Below, piece after piece: positions 34,509-45,873 of a stretch of DNA of 64,000 nucleotides. The notes under the pieces were generated by a model. It was not told the DNA's origin. It saw only the letters and a list, made by a program, of their open reading frames with translations, and searched no databases. How positions within the stretch are numbered: the first letter of the stretch is position 1; the number at the start of each line of letters is the position of its first letter. Origin of the DNA: Trichopria drosophilae (Eukaryota > Arthropoda > Insecta > Hymenoptera > Diapriidae); assembly GCA_030407085.1 (NCBI GenBank), contig CM059582.1:68343501-68407500 (forward strand), given 5' to 3'. A program made the translations under genes and the position numbers.

Positions 34509-35719
34509 GTTGAGTTGCGTTGACAAACGTCGTACGAAATTATGACAGTTTATGTGCCATAACCCTTAGGCTTTTCGCTGTTTACTATGCAAAATTTCCC
34601 GAAATTGTTAACTTGGTCGCTAATGTTCAGTTAATTCCTAATCAGTATTCTCAGATTTAGGTGGAATTTTCGGAAGAGGAGGACGAAAGAATGGAAAAAT
34701 TATAATTTTAACATTTATAAAAAATCTGTGGACATCAGATTTTGCATAAATCTGAGAATACTGCTCCTAATATTTTGTTACAAAATAGGAGATACTATTA
34801 AAAGGTATTGTTTTGAAATAATAGGCCAAATTTCTTATATATTGCAGGTTGTTGATCATTGTAATTGATGGTAAAAAACGAAATGGATAACAATTTAAAG
34901 AAATTCACTCACGTCTTGGTATATATTATAAAGAAATCGAAAATGGACATAGTACCAATACAAGAAATAGAACATTTTTTACCACAATATGAAGAGGACT
35001 TTAAAAAAAAAGATATATAAAGTATGTAGGGATGCAAAGAGAGAAGATGTGTTCATTGTAATTTTGGGTAGTAAGTACTTAAACGTATTTTAATCGCTTT
35101 AAATCAACCGTGATTAGCACTTCCAATAAGCATCTAGTGATCGAAAATGAATTGAAATGGAATAAGCATTAAACCCATTATAATCCATTTCAGTGCACCT
35201 CAATTCAATATTTGTCACTCAGTTTTGAGAATTTATTATTCGTTCGGATGGGATGGTATCCTAATGAATAAAACCAGATGATAGAACCGGCTGGTAGTAT
35301 CCCATGGTGCTTTGGAACGGTACACCATTGAAATTCACCGGGTAGCAAGGCGGCAGGTTATTACAATTCCGGGTATGGAATAGACGGAAGGATTGTTTCC
35401 GGTGAGAAAGCAGGAGAGGGGGACGGAGGGGTTAGAAGTTGTCAATTTCTAAAAGGTGATTTTTTCAAGAATGGCCATGAGGAAACGTATGTTACAGCTG
35501 GTAATCAATAGGAATCGAGCTATGGAGATAACAACTTATGCAGCGTAGTAGCTGCTATTCTATCGGTCGATTGAGGCAATGATATCTGTAAAGCTCGACT
35601 GCTATTGGCTACCAGCCGTAAGATACGTTTCCCTATGGCCAGTCTTGAAAACTCACCCTGTATATTACATTACCCTGTATACCCTGGATTCAATATGGCT
35701 AGCCAAACTCCGAAATTGT
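34509..35719. other. No gene recognised
   Basis: Contains a remnant at about 35281-35340 (GGCTGGTAG, GGAACGGTACACCATT) that resembles the edge of the TTTACC minisatellite family. Nothing else supported. Confidence 0.45.
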
Positions 35720-36195
35720 GCCGGATTATCTCGAAATTTGTTACTAGGAGGTTTTCGGGGTCACTGATAACAATACCGATGTTACATTTTCGAACTTAAA
35801 AATGGCGGATCCAATGTGGCAGACCAAAATCCAAAATGTTATCTGATTATCTCGACATTTGTTACTTGGAGGTTTTCGGTGTCGCTGATACCGAATCCGA
35901 CGTTACAGTTTCGAAAATCAAAATGGCGGATCCAATTATCTCACCACCCCTCCCCCCTCCCCAATAACAAACTGCGCGTTTATAAGATAAGGTTGTGGAT
36001 TTTTCCACCATATTCGATCGACCATTTTTAATTTCGAAAATGTAACATTCGTTAATCAGCGACTCTGAAAACCTACCAGTAGCAAATTTCGAGATAACCA
36101 GGCAAGGTTTCGAATTTCGGTCCGCCATATTGAATTTCAAAAATCTGACAACGAATTCGTCATCAGCGACACCGAAAATCCCTGACTAGCAGGTT
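35720..36195. repeat. ~120-bp repeat family, two direct and two inverted copies
   Basis: GATTATCTCGAAATTTGTTA (35727) and GATTATCTCGACATTTGTTA (about 35846) head two direct units that end AAAATGGCGGATCCAA. Between 36020 and 36190 the same unit occurs inverted, twice (CCATTTTTAATTTCGAAAAT...CGAGATAACC and a further copy). The frames in this stretch arise from the repeat. Confidence 0.8.
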
Positions 36196-36873
36196 AGCAA
36201 TTAATCGGATGAAAGGAATAATTCATAATACAATGTTGAATGCAAATCAATATATTAACTTTTAAGAAGGACTATACAATCCATAATAATGACAATGAAT
36301 TTTGTGCCACCTCAATTTTTTCTTTATAATGTATTCTTAAAATATTTCACAAATAAAAATATATTCCGACAAAAAATATTTAAAAAAAAAAATTTAGTGA
36401 AAACGGGTCCCTTTGAGAAGAATCACCAATATATTTTTTCCTGTAACAGAAATGTCCAAATTCGATAGTTTTTTAAATAAACGTCAAAAACGACGTTTTA
36501 ATGTAATACAAAGTTTCAATATCTTTTCACTTCAACTCGCTGTGGTGTATTCACTTTTCAGAATTCGGTACAGGAAAAAGTACCAAATTAGTTGCAAGAG
36601 TTTTCTGCGCCTAATTCAGTGGAAAATTTAAAAAAAAAAAAAATGTTAGGGATTTTTCCCGCGAATTTCTGGAAAAGTGTTTTGATACGTTCCTGCGTTT
36701 CCACTTTTTAAATAAAATGATCAAAATAATTAAATTATAAATATCTTAAACAAAAATTTTGTTTAGCAAAATCCATTGGTACATTATGTTTCGACCAGAA
36801 ATACTACAAGAAAATCACACTTACGATTAAAATAAAATTTCAATATTTTTAGGTAGCACGTTTGAGAAATTTT
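36196..36873. other. No gene recognised
   Basis: AT-rich with A runs. A short frame at 36413-36631 is unsupported. Confidence 0.45.
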
Positions 36874-36878
36874 GACTC
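36874..36878. repeat. Left 5-bp target duplication of the solo LTR
   Basis: GACTC, identical to 37533-37537. Confidence 0.8.
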
Positions 36879-37532
36879 TGTTACGATCCGTCGATCGTAG
36901 ATCATCTACATTCTACTAATAATTATACGTATATCTTATAGCTACTATTAATTTCTACGTATCACATTAAAGTAAGGTAACGCCGCGCATCCGGTCTCAT
37001 GTGACGACATGAGATCCTTCCCGAACAATTCTGTTAAATGCATTTCAAAAAGCAGTCAGCATTTTTCGGCTGGGAACCTGCAGAGATCGGCAATTCGCAG
37101 GACTCAACGACGGTCGCCTGCTCACGAAAACTGCAAGTTCAGCAGGGTCCCAGGCCAGGAAATGCTGACGGTGTGTGAGAACGACGTCGATCCGTCAACG
37201 GACACGTTGACGGATCTCGAGGAAGTGAGTTCTCAAGACAGACAGTTTTTAGCTGCGGAACGAGTAACTTCGTCGGCTCGTGTCCGAAAAGCTCGTAGTA
37301 ACCAACTTCGAGCGGAACGCCGGAAATTATAAGTGCGCGCTCCGGTGTTCGACTTCGCGCCCCATTAGAATAACAACAAGTCCGCGTTTGTAATCGAGTT
37401 AACGCGAGATCGCGAAGGGACGCGGGTGCTGGACCGCCTAATAAAACATATACTATTTGGACATCTTTTGTGTCATTCACACCCCCTTCTTCCCCTTCGC
37501 GCCTGTTATGCACGACCGCTCCGTACGTAACA
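36879..37532. mobile_element. Solo LTR, 654 bp
   Basis: Starts TGTTACGATCC and ends CGTACGTAACA, with the inverted termini TGTTAC/GTAACA and a perfect 5-bp duplication GACTC on both sides. An AATAAA-type signal lies near 37440. No internal retroelement sequence or second LTR adjoins it. The frames at 37009-37332 (+) and 37139-37513 (-) lie inside and are probably incidental. A gypsy-type origin is likely from the 5-bp duplication. Confidence 0.85.
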
Positions 37533-37537
37533 GACTC
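37533..37537. repeat. Right 5-bp target duplication of the solo LTR
   Basis: GACTC. Confidence 0.8.
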
Positions 37538-37839
37538 GTTCAGGAATAACGCTCGCGGGTCGAAATATTGAATTAATATATGAGGTATTTTACTTAGCAG
37601 AAAAACAAATTTTATGCGCGCACTTTAAATACCGCAAAGAAGACGCGTTCCCAAAAGGTGACTGACAGCTTTGCAAATGTTCGCGTTGCCGGTAAATCTG
37701 GTCCACCGTTTTTAGATTTAGGCGTTTGACTTAAACTTATCGTTCAATTCCAGAATGGAATCTTTACCAAGCACAGCTTTATCCGCAAACGCCGCCATGC
37801 GGTCTTATTCTTACGGTATCTATGATAAAGAGTTGGATA

Positions 37840-38420
37840 GCACAGTATGAACTGAAAGAAAAGTATGGAGAGGGAGAGCCAATTAGGCTAGCTGGTATTC
37901 CTGCCGAATTATTTAAAACTCTTGCCAGCGATTGGTTCAATTATCTCCTCGAACTTTCATTTTGACAAACGAGACACCCCCAGAAGGATGTTTAAATGCC
38001 AACAGAAACTTCTGCATGCTCCATACAAAGGGTTGTCATACTGATCCAGCTAACTTTGGAGGGGTAGCAATCACCAACGCTCTTGAGAAACTCATCTCGC
38101 AGATGTTTGCTGTCAGGATAGAAAAATGGGCAAATCAAAGGAATCTTCTTCCTAAATAGCAAGCGAAATTTAGACAAGGTAACATTTTCGCCTTAAACGC
38201 AGACTTTCAAATATCGTATAGGACAAAATTTCGCATTCGACTCTATCTCGGAAGATAATCGGCGGCAAAACCTCTAATACCCAGGAATGAGTGCTAGGCT
38301 AGTCAGACTCTATAAAAATCTTCATATGGCGGCAGAAATACAGGAAAATGATGCGTTTCAAAATTCTCTAAAAATACCTATTTTTACATTTTCAATCCGA
38401 GCACTTTTGAAAATTGATCC
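37840..38420 (+). pseudogene. Decayed LINE reverse transcriptase fragment
   Basis: Conceptual translation across frames gives LAGIPAELFKTL, then PANFGGVAITNALEKLISQM, RIEKWANQRNLLPK followed by a stop and QAKFRQG, and later MSARLVRLYKNLHMAAEIQ. The series PxNFxGxxxxN...RxxxWxxxxxLLPxxQxxFRxG is the RT fingers block of non-LTR retrotransposons of the Jockey/CR1 type. Frame changes and stops separate the blocks. The catalytic DD block is not seen. Confidence 0.65.
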
Positions 38421-39249
38421 CTTAAACAATACTTTTTCGCGCGCCCTTCTTCCATGGAAGCACTCAATTAATAAATTAAATTATATAATAAACCAAATAT
38501 TTTTAAAATATTCAACAGTACTTATCAATAAAATTGAAAATATTAATGTATAACATATGCAAAAAACACATTTAACGGCGGCATTTTCGATATTTTTTGC
38601 AAATATCTTTCAACATTATATATTAACAGAAATATTTTGTCAGGAATAGGTGCCAGGATATTTGATCATAGGATAAGGATAAAAGGATAAAGAATAGGTA
38701 TTGACCCCCGCTTTAATGCCATTTATTTCCTATTCGCGAGTCGGCTCTCGGGTGGAAGGGTATGGAAGATACAAACTTCACATGACAGTACAGATAACAT
38801 AGAGCCACTTCCCCCAGAATGCGCCCCACAGAACGACTTGGCCCCTTCTGTATCGCGTTTGCACAAGGGTCTGGGAAAACTGCGGAAAACTCAGTGCGAT
38901 ACAGTCGACTACTATTTTATCATCATTGAAAAATGATGGTCAAGCAGCTGTCTTACGCTCAACAGTTGAAAAAGTGGTCTAGCCATAGCAAGCGAGGTGT
39001 TCCCACATGGTCACCTATCCACGTAAGAATCCTCTATCAGGATGCCTAACACGAATGTGCGACCAGCACCGCGCCGACCAATTGAGCCACTATTGTCGAT
39101 GGATATTTGATTATGATAGTCAGGATTTACAAAGCCAAATAAGTGATTTCAATACACTTGGAAAAATTGGCTAAATTCCGGCTGTGGAAACTTTAAACAC
39201 AGAATTATTCGGGTATGGAGTTCTGCACACACTCTATTGGTAATCTGCC
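38421..39249. other. No gene recognised
   Basis: Possibly part of a LINE 3' region. No supported frame. Confidence 0.35.
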
Positions 39250-39510
39250 GCCCCTGCCAGGTACTGCGACCGGCTGGTAAAACCGACTGGTAAAACCAAC
39301 TGGTAAAATCAGCTGGTAAAACATGACGGATTTTTTTCTATTTTTCTGAAAAAATTACTTTAATTTTATTTTTTTTTTCAGAAATAATTACATTATAAAA
39401 AAATTCAGGAAATTTTACTATCCGGTCGCACTACCTGGTAAACATATATGGTGTACCGTTCCAAAACACCCGATGACTAACAGCCAGTTTTACCGACCAG
39501 TTTTGTTCAG
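39250..39510 (-). repeat. Inverted outlier of the TTTACC minisatellite family
   Basis: GGCTGGTAAAACCGACTGG, then three more GGTAAAA units, then a ~130-bp interruption, then GTACCGTTCCAAA and CAGCCAGTTTTACCGACCAG. It shares units and edge sequence with 29766-30350, about 9 kb away, in opposite orientation. Confidence 0.7.
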
Positions 39511-40046
39511 TAGAGTAATGAAAAATTCATTATATTTGAAAGTAATATAGTTGTCAATGTTTCGACCACTTGTCGTTCTTCATTCAGACTGATATTTAGT
39601 AATTATTAGTGATAAATAACCATTAAAAAATGGAAGCCTTACTATTCAGGGCACATTTTTCATACTGATAAAGCCCACATAAGATGTTAAAAACTTTCTT
39701 ACAATAGTAATGTACAATTAATGTTGCTAATGATAACATAACATTTGTTGCAGCAAGTGCAAAAGACATTAGATCTAAAAGAGACAAATACTTGGCTTCT
39801 AATAAATTACTCTCTACTACTGAGATCAAATCAGACGTTAGAGTAAGTTGTGTTTTTTAATCGCGAATATATAGAAATATTTGTTAATAAAGTCTCGACG
39901 CATCGAACAACGCTACCGATTCTGCCAGTCCGAGTTGGGGCCGTTTATATCCGAGGTGGGGCCGTTCCCACCGCGTGAACGCTGGTATGAAGGAATTCAT
40001 CAGGTTGTAATTACTATATATGAAAGTATGTTTTCAATATTTTCAG

Positions 40047-40236
40047 TCGTTTAAGAAGAATAATAAAACCAAACAAAAACCAAGCGAACCAAAAGAAAAA
40101 GCCGATGTACAAACAAAGTTCGAAAACCTTATGAACAACCGAAAACGCGTGCACGATGATAACGATGGCGATGCTTCATCATCTCATGAAACCGATTCAA
40201 AAAAAGGGAAAATTCCAGACAGAGAAAACTCTTTCG
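40047..40236 (+). CDS. BEN-domain gene, upstream exon (Lys-rich)
   Basis: Acceptor ATATTTTCAG, donor TTTCG|GTATAA. It encodes a hydrophilic, disordered segment: SFKKNNKTKQKPSEPKEKAD, then KRVHDDNDGDASSSHETDSK and GKIPDRENSF. It ends one base into a codon, and the exon proposed at 42449 starts with two bases that complete GAA, so phase is preserved. Earlier exons are not identified. A basic, disordered N-terminus is common in BEN proteins, but assignment to the same gene rests on phase and order only. Confidence 0.5.
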
Positions 40237-40877
40237 GTATAATTTACATGAACAATTTTATGCTTCTGCGATTTTCATATGCAGAATAGATTCGAATTTC
40301 ACGGGTATTCTACGTTAAAGGCTAATCAATTCGAGATTGAGCTGAAATATAGAAACGAGATCCAAGAGGAAACAGCCCTGACGGTAGAGGTATTTGGTTC
40401 TGCAGCAGCTTCGGCTAGTAATGTCTTCAAGGTGTCGGTCTGGAAATATGACGCTAGCTCGGTTGAAGTATCTGCAATTGGCTCGGCGGTGGTATCTGGT
40501 GCTACTGGTGTTTCGGCTTCTAAAGGGTGTCGGACTGAGAAGACGTTGATTCGATTGGGGTTTCCGTCACTGGTTTGGCAAGGATGGTAGGCGAATCGGG
40601 ATAGATTTCGGCCAATATTCCTTCCAGTATATCTAATTTGTAGGCGTACCCGTTTTGCCATGGCGGACGTGTCTTCTGAAGTCGAATAGCGGCGGTCGTA
40701 GGAACTCGCATCGGATGGGTTGTTTTTCGCAGGAATACTTGGGGTAACGACTCATCTCGGGTTCTTTCTGGGTCTTCGTAGGACTTGGTTGTGGGCGTCT
40801 CGGTTCGTAAACGAACACCTGTCGCAACGGATCGTCTCGGTCGTCTCCTCGATCTCGTCCCAGAGCTCCTGGAATCC
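40237..40877. other. Intron of the putative BEN gene; frames probably from an LTR element
   Basis: Overlapping frames on both strands between 40279 and 40827. They lie downstream (minus strand) of the primer-binding site at 41472-41487 and may be remains of its internal region. No domain recognised. Confidence 0.35.
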
Positions 40878-41004
40878 GTACACCCAGCTCGTTTAATTCT
40901 GTCCCTTCCGGCCTCTGTTTACTTTGTTTCTCACATGAAGTTGTATAGGTGAAAATAAGGATAACAGAGAACCGGAAGGACAGAATTAAACGAGCTGGGT
41001 GTAC
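40878..41004. repeat. Inverted repeat, ~44-bp arms
   Basis: GTACACCCAGCTCGTTTAAT (40878) and ATTAAACGAGCTGGGTGTAC (ends 41004) continue inward to the GGCCTCTGTTTA / ATAACAGAGAACC pair with few mismatches; the loop is about 40 bp. Confidence 0.85.
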
Positions 41005-41095
41005 ATGTTGACAGCTATCGATGAACTGAGCTCGGGGAATCGATGCGCTGCCTTTTATAACCCTATCTGGGCGGTCCCCCTTGGTGGGCGGAGGT

Positions 41096-41368
41096 TTAAG
41101 AGTACAATATGATACTTGCGTATACGGTCTTGTTTTCGCTGCTGCCTGTTGGTACTAGAGGATGGGCTCGTAGTCCTCTCCGATGAAGTAGTTGCCATTT
41201 CTTGTTTCGACCTGTGACCCAAAGATATGTCCTGGCAAGGTCTGTTGTGACCATTGGGTACCTTCTAAATTCGGAGTTGCGGAGTCTTGATCCTGCTGAC
41301 ATCTTCTTGGAGGTGCTAGCGGGTTCGTCTAAGGCTGTCACAGACGGACTGTATATATTATTGTACAC
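41096..41368 (-). pseudogene. Short ORF after the primer-binding site (gag remnant?)
   Basis: A 90-codon minus-strand frame about 100 bases downstream of the primer-binding site, where gag would begin. No matrix, capsid or zinc-knuckle motif is recognised, so the identity is a guess from position. Confidence 0.25.
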
Positions 41369-41471
41369 ATGATCTCTTTTTATGGTTGGTACTATTCTTT
41401 TTTAAGAAAGAAACTGCCGGCTTTACAAAGAAAACAAAAAATATTAATTTTTAAATTTTAATTATTAAACT

Positions 41472-41487
41472 CTCTGTTCGGGCGCCA
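41472..41487 (-). promoter_or_regulatory. Retroelement primer-binding site, tRNA-Lys type
   Basis: On the minus strand ...CCGTTACA|TGGCGCCCGAACAGAG: an LTR-like end followed directly by a sequence matching the complement of the 3' end of tRNA-Lys. This marks the 5' end of a minus-strand LTR retroelement. Confidence 0.65.
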
Positions 41488-42000
41488 TGTAACGGGAGCT
41501 TTTTCGCGGTCGAATCAGCTAGGTAGTCCACGGTCGAGGAAAGCGAAAATGAAGCTTTAGAACGAGATAGGAATAGTACATTGTAAATAATAGAGAGAGA
41601 CCAATTTATACCTTTCAATTATAACAGTTATTTTCTTAATACTAATTATGAATGATATATAAAAAATGGGGCCTGATGGGCCTGAAAGATTTGTCGGTCG
41701 GTAATTCTCTTAAAAATATATGGTTTTTGTCGGTTAAAAAAGCTATTTAGTTTTATCTAAATCGGTACTCAGAACGGCAGGAAGTGGGACGGTGTTCCCA
41801 ATCTCTTGGTCGGACGGTCCGGTCGGAAGAGATCGGTAATCTACGGAAGGTGGAGCGATTTCGCCAACCTTGTGTCGTACGGCGGACGGTATAGCCGTTT
41901 ACGGTAAACTTATCCTAACTTCCGAACCAAGATGGAGGAATTTTGGCATGGTAACCCTACGATCTAGCCGGGCGGAAGAATAGGGTCCGTTTTCGATAAT
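41488..42000 (-). repeat. LTR of a minus-strand retroelement (far boundary unclear)
   Basis: The element-internal edge (41488, TGTAACGGG on the + strand) is set by the primer-binding site. The outer edge could not be fixed; the 42000 coordinate is an estimate. No second LTR was found in the window. Confidence 0.4.
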
Positions 42001-42277
42001 GAGATGCTAGAACCCGTCTAATTTATGATTATAATTTATGATTCGGGAAATTTGGTTGCAATAAAAATTTTATTTTCATCTTCGTGGAACATATAAAATT
42101 ACTTTTGTGGAGCCAAAATTTCGAATACTATCGCTGCATTTTCTAAATAAATATTTATTTGCTTGACAGCTGACTATATATGTAATTATAACCTTACAAT
42201 TCGGCGGTAGTTAAGGCTTATCGTGTAACTTACGAACATTTAAAGTAGGCATTTAAATTTCGACTAGAACCCCCTTA

Positions 42278-42325
42278 AGGGCCCTCGAGCGGTATATACA
42301 TATATACATACCGCTCGAGGGCCCT
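42278..42325. repeat. Perfect 18-bp stem-loop
   Basis: AGGGCCCTCGAGCGGTAT (42278-42295) and its exact complement (42308-42325) with a TA-rich 12-base loop. GC-rich stem in AT-rich surroundings. Confidence 0.9.
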
Positions 42326-42448
42326 GACTAAAATTCATTCAATTACCATTATATGGATCTATTTAAATAACGCGATTTAACAATAAAAATGCAGTTTTTC
42401 TGTAAATGATGTAAATATTACTTTTTATATTTTCATAATTATTTTTAG

Positions 42449-42630
42449 AAACTGTTACCTCTGCTAATGCATCACCTGCACCATTATCTGATGCATTACC
42501 TGCATCATTATCTGATGCAGAAAAACGTCTTCCCCTCAGTTCGGGACACCCGTCGTCGTCTACAAGGTCTGGAATACCTGCAGGGTCTTCATTCGCAAAT
42601 TTCGTCGGAAAGCGACACACAGAAGAAACG
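42449..42630 (+). CDS. BEN-domain gene, middle exon (Ser/Ala/Pro-rich)
   Basis: Acceptor TTATTTTTAG. The exon encodes TVTSANASPAPLSDALPASL, then SDAEKRLPLSSGHPSSS and ANFVGKRHTEET. Its length (182) and starting phase fit both the exon at 40236 (needs two bases) and the BEN exon at 48139 (starts on a codon boundary). The proposed donor ACG|GTTCGC is weak. The best alternative, AAG|GTCTGG at 42567, would break phase. The stretch contains two near-identical ~24-base tandem units (CACCTGCACCATTATCTGATG type). Confidence 0.45.
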
Positions 42631-42934
42631 GTTCGCCGACTACATTATTATTTGTTATTGTTGTTGTTATTTTTTTTTACGGGGTGGGGGGGGGATGCAT
42701 TAGGCACCATAGGAGTTAAAGATGTTGTGTAACCCCCCGTGTGTCGGACTCCCTCACCTTTGATGTTAACGGCAAGGTTTACCGACTAAAACCCTAACCT
42801 CCCTTGGCCCTCCAGAATCCACGTGTGCAGTCTGAAGCAGAAAAGTGGCTCCGATATCCATCTCCTCCGCTGCAGACTGCACCGGGCCATTTCGTTTGCA
42901 ACTGTAACCACTCCCTCTACCATTGGGTTAGTGG
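42631..42934. other. Intron; probable 3' UTR of the minus-strand retrotransposon
   Basis: Begins with a G-rich run (42679-42693) and continues into sequence immediately downstream of the retrotransposon stop. No coding signal. Confidence 0.4.
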
Positions 42935-45428
42935 TTACAGGATCTCGTGCGACCTCAGTAGACGGAGAGATCCCAGCAGCACTGCTTTCTGCATTCGGCC
43001 TGCGATGGAATTTGCATGTTCTTGACAGGCCGGAATGCTTTTGATGTTTTGGAGGAAAGTTGGTCTCATTCCTCCCAGCACTCCAATTATCAGCACGACG
43101 AGCTTGATTTTGAATCCTCGATACAGCTTGCGAATCTCGAACAGGAGTTCCTGATATTTCATCCGTTTTTCGTACTCTTTGCTGACTATATTTGTTTCTG
43201 CTGGTGCAGAAAACTCGATGACGAAGATGGATTTGTCATCGAAGTCAACCAGGACGATGTCAGGCTTATTGGCTGATATTTGCCTGCTCGTCGGGAATGA
43301 GTAATTCCAGTATATTCGGCACGACTCATTTCCGACTACGGATTCAATATCAGTGGGGACGTATGTCAAAACTGGGGTTGCATCAATACCATAAGTGCTG
43401 CGAAGATGGTAATACAGCACTCGAAGAGCCGCATTGTGACGTTCGATGTATGCTGAAACTGCATATATTGGACATGCTGCCAAAAGATGCATTAGTGTCT
43501 CAGCATGACATCTACACAATCTACAAAGCGTACTCTGTACCGTCTGGTGTAAGATGTTCTGGCGATACGCTAAGGTATTGATGACCCCATCCTGGCATGC
43601 GAAGATAAAACCCTCGGTCTCGGATTTCAAGTCGGCTGATCTTAAGAAGGAGAAGGTTATCTCTGCCGACAAGCCAAGTTGTTGGACGTTTCGAAAGAAA
43701 TGTCCATGCAACGGCTTGTCGATATGCCTTCCCTCCAACATACGGAGTTGTTCCTACCGTATGTTAGCCCTGAGACGCACTGCGCACAGATTGATGACTG
43801 ATTCAGCCTCCTGTGCACCACTACGTCCCACGTTGAAAACCAGACCGAGGTTTCGCGCCGCTCGTTCCGCCGCGTTGTACAAAAACGCCCCCTTCCCCTG
43901 AAATTCATGCTTATGTACTAGCATCATCAGGGGATCCTCCGTTCGATTAATCACGTCACAAGCTGTTTCGAGGACCAATCGGTCATGCATACACTCCAGG
44001 CTTAAAAGGCCACGACCTCCCATATTTCGGGGCAAAATAAGTCGTTCCACGGAAGATCTTGGATGCAAACTGCGTTGCATACAAATCCTCTTCCGTGTGC
44101 TTCGGTCAAGATCCCTTAGCTCGTCAACGTTCCCCTTCAGTGCTCCAAAAGAATAGAGCACTGGTGATACGGCCAACATATTCGTGGCTGCCACCTTATT
44201 TCTCCCGGTCAATTCTGCTGACCAGATCTGACGGAGAATGCGCCGGTATTTCTTAATGATGGTGGTTTTAGCAGCCTGCACATCCTGGACATGCTTTTGA
44301 GGTACGCCCAGGTATGTGTAGGCTTCTTCGGCGCTAAGGTGGCGGATGACCTTTCCGTTGACGAGCTCCATATCGTTGTTATGGGAGCCTGACCTTCCTC
44401 TGTGCAAATGAACGAGTGCACACTTGTCCAATCCGAATTCCATGCCGATATCTCTCGAGTATGTGAGGGCGATGTTCAGAGATCGATGTAATTGATCTTC
44501 GCCTGATGCGTATAATTTAAGATCGTCCATATAGAAAAGATGGGTGATCTTATGTACACGTTCACCAGGCGGTCCACACATGTACCCTTGAGATTTCCGG
44601 AGAGCAACGGATAGAGGCAATAGTGAGATGCAAAAGAGCAGAGGACTCAGAAAATCTCCCTGATAGACACCTCTTTGGAATTGAACCAGTCTAGACATGG
44701 TTCTACGTTTTCCCGATGTCATGAAAAAGCGCGTTTTCCAAAGAGGCATCAGGTCTTCTACACTTCTCACTATGTTTGGGTGGACATGGAGGCGTTTGAG
44801 CAACAAGCTTAAAAGCTCGTGCGATATTGATTCATACGCCTTCATGTAATCCAGCCAGGCTATCGACAGGTTACGCTTGTACTGGACTGAGTCCTAACAA
44901 ACACACCTATCGATAAGCAAGTTATCCTTACAGCCGGATACACCCGTTTTGCAGCCTCGTTGTTCTACTATCCGCTGCCGAACCGGTTTTACGGATTTCT
45001 CAATACGTTCGTACAAGATGTTGGTGAACCATTTATATAACGTATTGAGACACGTGATTGGTCTATGGTTTCTCGGATCGGATAAGTCTCCCGATTTTGG
45101 GATTAGTGTCGTTCGGCGCTCCACCAGCCAGTGCGGAATGGGTTAGTCTCCATTTATATAAGAGGTGAATATTCGGGCTAGGTGTTGATGGACACAGGTG
45201 AACTTCTTCCACCAATAGTTGTTGATTCCATCCCAGCCCGGCGAGGAGAAATTCCTCGCTCTTTTGATGGCATTTTTCACCTCTAATGCACTGACGGGTG
45301 GGCAATCTTCACTTTGTTGTGTTACTTCGTCGCACAACTCGGTGAAGATTTTAATACCTGGAGTGTCTGCATTAAGCCTTGATATTTTCTCTTCAACTTC
45401 ATTGACGTCGACGTGCTTGCATGTCTGA
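42935..45428 (-). pseudogene. R2-superclade non-LTR retrotransposon (RT + zinc knuckle + RLE), broken
   Basis: Read from high to low coordinates: an RT entry block (LEVKNAIKRARNFSSPGWDG, from ~45300), a frameshift near 45130-45180, then IPKSGDLSDPRNHRPITCLN and GCKTGVSGCKDNLLID. An in-frame TAG (about 44891) precedes AWLDYMKAYESI. The 363-codon frame 43754-44845 then holds QFQRGVYQGDFLSPLLF and the catalytic YMDD (residues 105-108). A second frameshift near 43750 leads to a 268-codon frame with a CX2CX8HX4C knuckle (C73, C76, H85, C90) and a restriction-like endonuclease core (KPD 159-161, E176, then a Lys-rich helix). This layout is that of R2/R4/Dong-type elements. It is 5'-truncated and lies in an intron of the putative BEN gene, in antisense. 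Confidence 0.85.
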
Positions 45429-45873
45429 TCTGAAGATATTACCCGAATTTAATTTTTTTTTGCGTTTTACTCGTATTTGTCTATAGCAACATTTCCTCAC
45501 TTTTAAAACTTGATCCGTCAAATTTCGTGTCTTTCACTCCTCCCTAATACGAGTATCTGTACGAGTTTCTGTGCAGAACAGTCAGTTCTGTGCTCAAATG
45601 TGCTTCAAATGTCAGCACAGAGAGCCTTTGGTCGACTTTTGGTACATTTCTAAATCCATATTGGCATTTTCCAAACTCGACGTAAATTACACCGACAGAT
45701 ATTTTGTCCCACAGTGTACCTTCTATCATTATAAGGCTTTTTTGGTTACTAGTATATTTCTATTCGACAGCATCTCTACCTTTCATCTTATCAGGTATAT
45801 TAATACAATTAATTTTCGCGGCTTATGATATGCAAATATAGTTAACGTAGTACAGTCGAACCACTAGCTCCCC
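45429..45873. other. No gene recognised (intronic)
   Basis: Short frames only. Confidence 0.4.

Noticed and set aside
37009..37513. Frames of 107 and 124 codons on opposite strands
   Set aside because: Both lie inside a solo LTR, overlap each other, and match no family known to me.
42449..42567. Alternative end of the middle BEN exon at AAG|GTCTGG
   Set aside because: A slightly better donor but it breaks phase with the exon at 48139; the in-phase donor at 42631 was preferred, with low confidence.
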